A stretch of 64,000 nucleotides of DNA from Clostridium sp. 1001275B_160808_H3 (GTDB lineage Bacteria > Bacillota > Clostridia > Clostridiales > Clostridiaceae): assembly GCF_015550425.1 (NCBI RefSeq), contig NZ_JADNAT010000016.1, positions 1 to 64,000 of the forward strand. The letters are read 5' to 3'. The notes beneath the pieces were generated by a model. The model saw nothing but the letters and a program-made list of their open reading frames with translations. It was not told the origin of the DNA and made no database searches. Positions 62,719 to 64,000 of the stretch are shown here, one piece after another (position 1 is the first letter of the stretch; every line of letters begins with the position of its first letter). The position numbers and the translations under genes were made by a program.

Positions 62719-63630
62719 TCATATTATTTCATTTTCCAAATATCCATTTCTTAATGAGTTTTCTCTTAATATATTTTTCCATAGTTCCATCATCTCCCTA
62801 GACGGAACTTCATATTTCTTATGCTTATTTATATATTTGAATTTATACATTTTTGTTAAACTATGATAAGGAAGTATATCAACATATCTTATATTTTTAT
62901 AATCATTAGCTATTTTACATATAGCCTTAAAGTGATCTTCATCGTCATTAACACTAGGAATTATAGGGCATCTTAGAATGATACTCTTGTTATTATTATT
63001 TAGTACTTCTATTACTTTATAAAAATCAAATTCTCTCTTTATATACTTTTTATAACTTTCTTTCTCAGTTAATTTATAGTCTAACAAATATTCGTCTATA
63101 AACTCAACTGACTTTTCTATTTGATTTTCGGGATCATATCCACTTATATCTAGACATATATGTATTCCTATTTCCTTTAATTTAATTGATACTTCTTTGA
63201 TAAATTCAAATTGATTTATAGCTTCTCCGCCGCTAAAAGTCACTCCACCATTCGAAACATTATAGTAATCAATATCTTTCATTATAATTTCAATTAATTC
63301 ATCTGAAGTATATTCCTTTCCATATGCTTCATAAGCATTATTAGGACATACATTTATTAATTCGAAGTTTTGATCGTGCTTATTAAAGTCTATACTCAAC
63401 TTATCATTAATAATTTTTATTCCATCTCCATTCACATGTTGAACACATTTTCCGCAAACAACACACTTTCTCGGATTATACTTTAATTGAATTTTAGGAG
63501 AAATAGACTCTGGATTATGACACCATGGGCATCTTAGATAGCATCCTTTCATAAAAACTGTTGTTCTTATTCCTGGACCATCATTAACAGAAAATCTTTG
63601 TATATCAAACACTATTCCTTTCCTACTCAT
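62719..63630 (-). CDS. Glycyl radical enzyme activating protein (radical SAM)
   Basis: 303 residues. Start GIVFDIQRFSVNDGPGIRTT then KGCYLRCPWCHNPES with the radical SAM CxxxCxxC (Cys 30, 34, 37). An inserted ferredoxin-like part has CVVCGKC and a fourth Cys in NVCPNNA, enough for one accessory [4Fe-4S] cluster rather than the two seen in many activases. GGVTFSGGEAINQ is the SAM-binding GGE region. Creates the glycyl radical on the enzyme encoded just upstream, with which it overlaps by eight bases. Confidence 0.94.
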   Translation of the reverse strand: MSRKGIVFDIQRFSVNDGPGIRTTVFMKGCYLRCPWCHNPESISPKIQLKYNPRKCVVCGKCVQHVNGDGIKIINDKLSIDFNKHDQNFELINVCPNNAYEAYGKEYTSDELIEIIMKDIDYYNVSNGGVTFSGGEAINQFEFIKEVSIKLKEIGIHICLDISGYDPENQIEKSVEFIDEYLLDYKLTEKESYKKYIKREFDFYKVIEVLNNNNKSIILRCPIIPSVNDDEDHFKAICKIANDYKNIRYVDILPYHSLTKMYKFKYINKHKKYEVPSREMMELWKNILRENSLRNGYLENEII

Positions 63631-64000
63631 TACATGTCCTCTCCATTATTTCTCTTTGAACATCATCATCTAAATTTACAAATCTTGCACTAAATCCTCC
63701 AACCCTTACTGTTAAGTTCTTATATGCTTCCGGATTATTATATGCTGCAACTAAATCTTCTTGATTTACTATATTCACCATAAGCTGTGGCCCACCCTTT
63801 TTAAAATAAGTAGAAAATAATGCTTTTATTTTCATTCTTTCCTTATTAAACATAGTCTTAGAAAATTTAATGTTCTGAACGCTACCTGCATGTATATCTG
63901 CTCGTATTTTAGCAAGAGAATTTAACATTGCTGTTGGTCCATTAGTATCTGCTCCACTTTGAGGGTTATTAGCATTACTCATATATAATCCTGCTATTCT
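63623..64000 (-). CDS. Glycyl radical enzyme, C-terminal part (5' end outside window)
   Basis: The frame is open to the window edge; about 125 residues are visible. The glycyl-radical loop is RVGGFSARFVNLDDDVQREI, with the radical Gly in RVGGFSA, and the stretch GGPQLMVNIVNQEDLVAAYN is standard for the family. The ending resembles the PFL2-like group (choline lyase, isethionate lyase, arylacetate decarboxylase) rather than true pyruvate formate-lyase (which reads RVSGYAV), so the substrate is open. The internal ATG at 63982 is not the start. Overlaps the activase gene by eight bases. Confidence 0.9.
   Translation of the reverse strand, partial: RIAGLYMSNANNPQSGADTNGPTAMLNSLAKIRADIHAGSVQNIKFSKTMFNKERMKIKALFSTYFKKGGPQLMVNIVNQEDLVAAYNNPEAYKNLTVRVGGFSARFVNLDDDVQREIMERTCNE

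Noticed and set aside
1..64000. tRNA, rRNA, CRISPR array, transposase, integrase or phage genes
   Set aside because: Looked for T-arm signatures, regular repeat-spacer patterns and transposase or integrase motifs on both strands and found none.

Overview
The window is A+T-rich DNA (visibly around 70% or more A+T) with strong AGGAGG-type ribosome binding sites, frequent TTG and GTG starts and short intergenic terminators. Gene content (T-box leuS, class I hybrid cluster protein, glycyl radical enzyme with its activase, BceAB modules, a Cys-form HesB-like protein) points to an anaerobic low-G+C Firmicute, most likely Clostridium sensu stricto; the species cannot be fixed from the sequence. It looks chromosomal: no rRNA, tRNA, insertion sequence, phage gene or CRISPR array was seen. 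Most genes are on the minus strand.

Layout. 1-7242 (minus): a BMP-type (nucleoside-like) ABC importer with permease (cut by the window edge), double ATPase and two paralogous lipoprotein receptors. The receptor region is a segmental duplication that also took in a DUF554 membrane gene; the second DUF554 copy survives only as a decayed remnant. A polysaccharide deacetylase follows. 7359-9506 (plus): DUF5685 protein, J-domain protein and a small membrane protein in one operon. 9534-12142 (minus): a small protein, a MATE exporter with a palindrome-rich upstream region, YccF and a CoA-binding protein. 12253-15007 (plus): promoter, T-box leader and leuS. 15057-18130: a VTT membrane protein, a Rossmann-fold protein, a HesB-like protein and SEC-C methionine aminopeptidase. 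18473-22511 (minus): a membrane-anchored protein of unknown role and a three-gene unit of 22-residue-repeat protein, MoxR-type AAA+ ATPase and metallopeptidase-like/VWA protein. 22735-28861: TetR plus rhomboid-fold pseudoprotease, cell-wall amidase, surE plus ClC, and a flavin monooxygenase-like protein.

28993-33546 and 56295-60738 are two separate, complete BceRSAB-type modules (response regulator, short intramembrane-sensing kinase, ABC ATPase, 10-TM permease), the arrangement used for peptide-antibiotic sensing and resistance. Between them are a 43-residue hydrophilic protein, a phosphoesterase, an EamA half-transporter, an OmpR-type two-component system with a 74-residue companion gene, a two-domain multicopper oxidase, an NMT1-like ABC importer and a second OmpR-type two-component system with a large sensor.

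45241-46600 holds the most unusual RNA signal: two promoter-driven copies of the same two-hairpin RNA. One is free-standing and ends in a terminator; the other is the 5' leader of a DEAD-box RNA helicase gene. The two copies keep a nearly identical 17-18 nt apical loop while the stem length differs.

48124-56150 (minus) carries glycogen phosphorylase, a nitroreductase-like protein and a nitrosative/oxidative stress cluster (hcp, RIC di-iron repair protein, DUF438-hemerythrin protein, Crp/Fnr regulator) with shared TTATATAA-core palindromes upstream of hcp and of the regulator. 60913-64000 (minus) has a ROK repressor and HAD phosphatase behind a palindromic promoter, then a glycyl radical enzyme (cut by the window edge) and its radical SAM activase.
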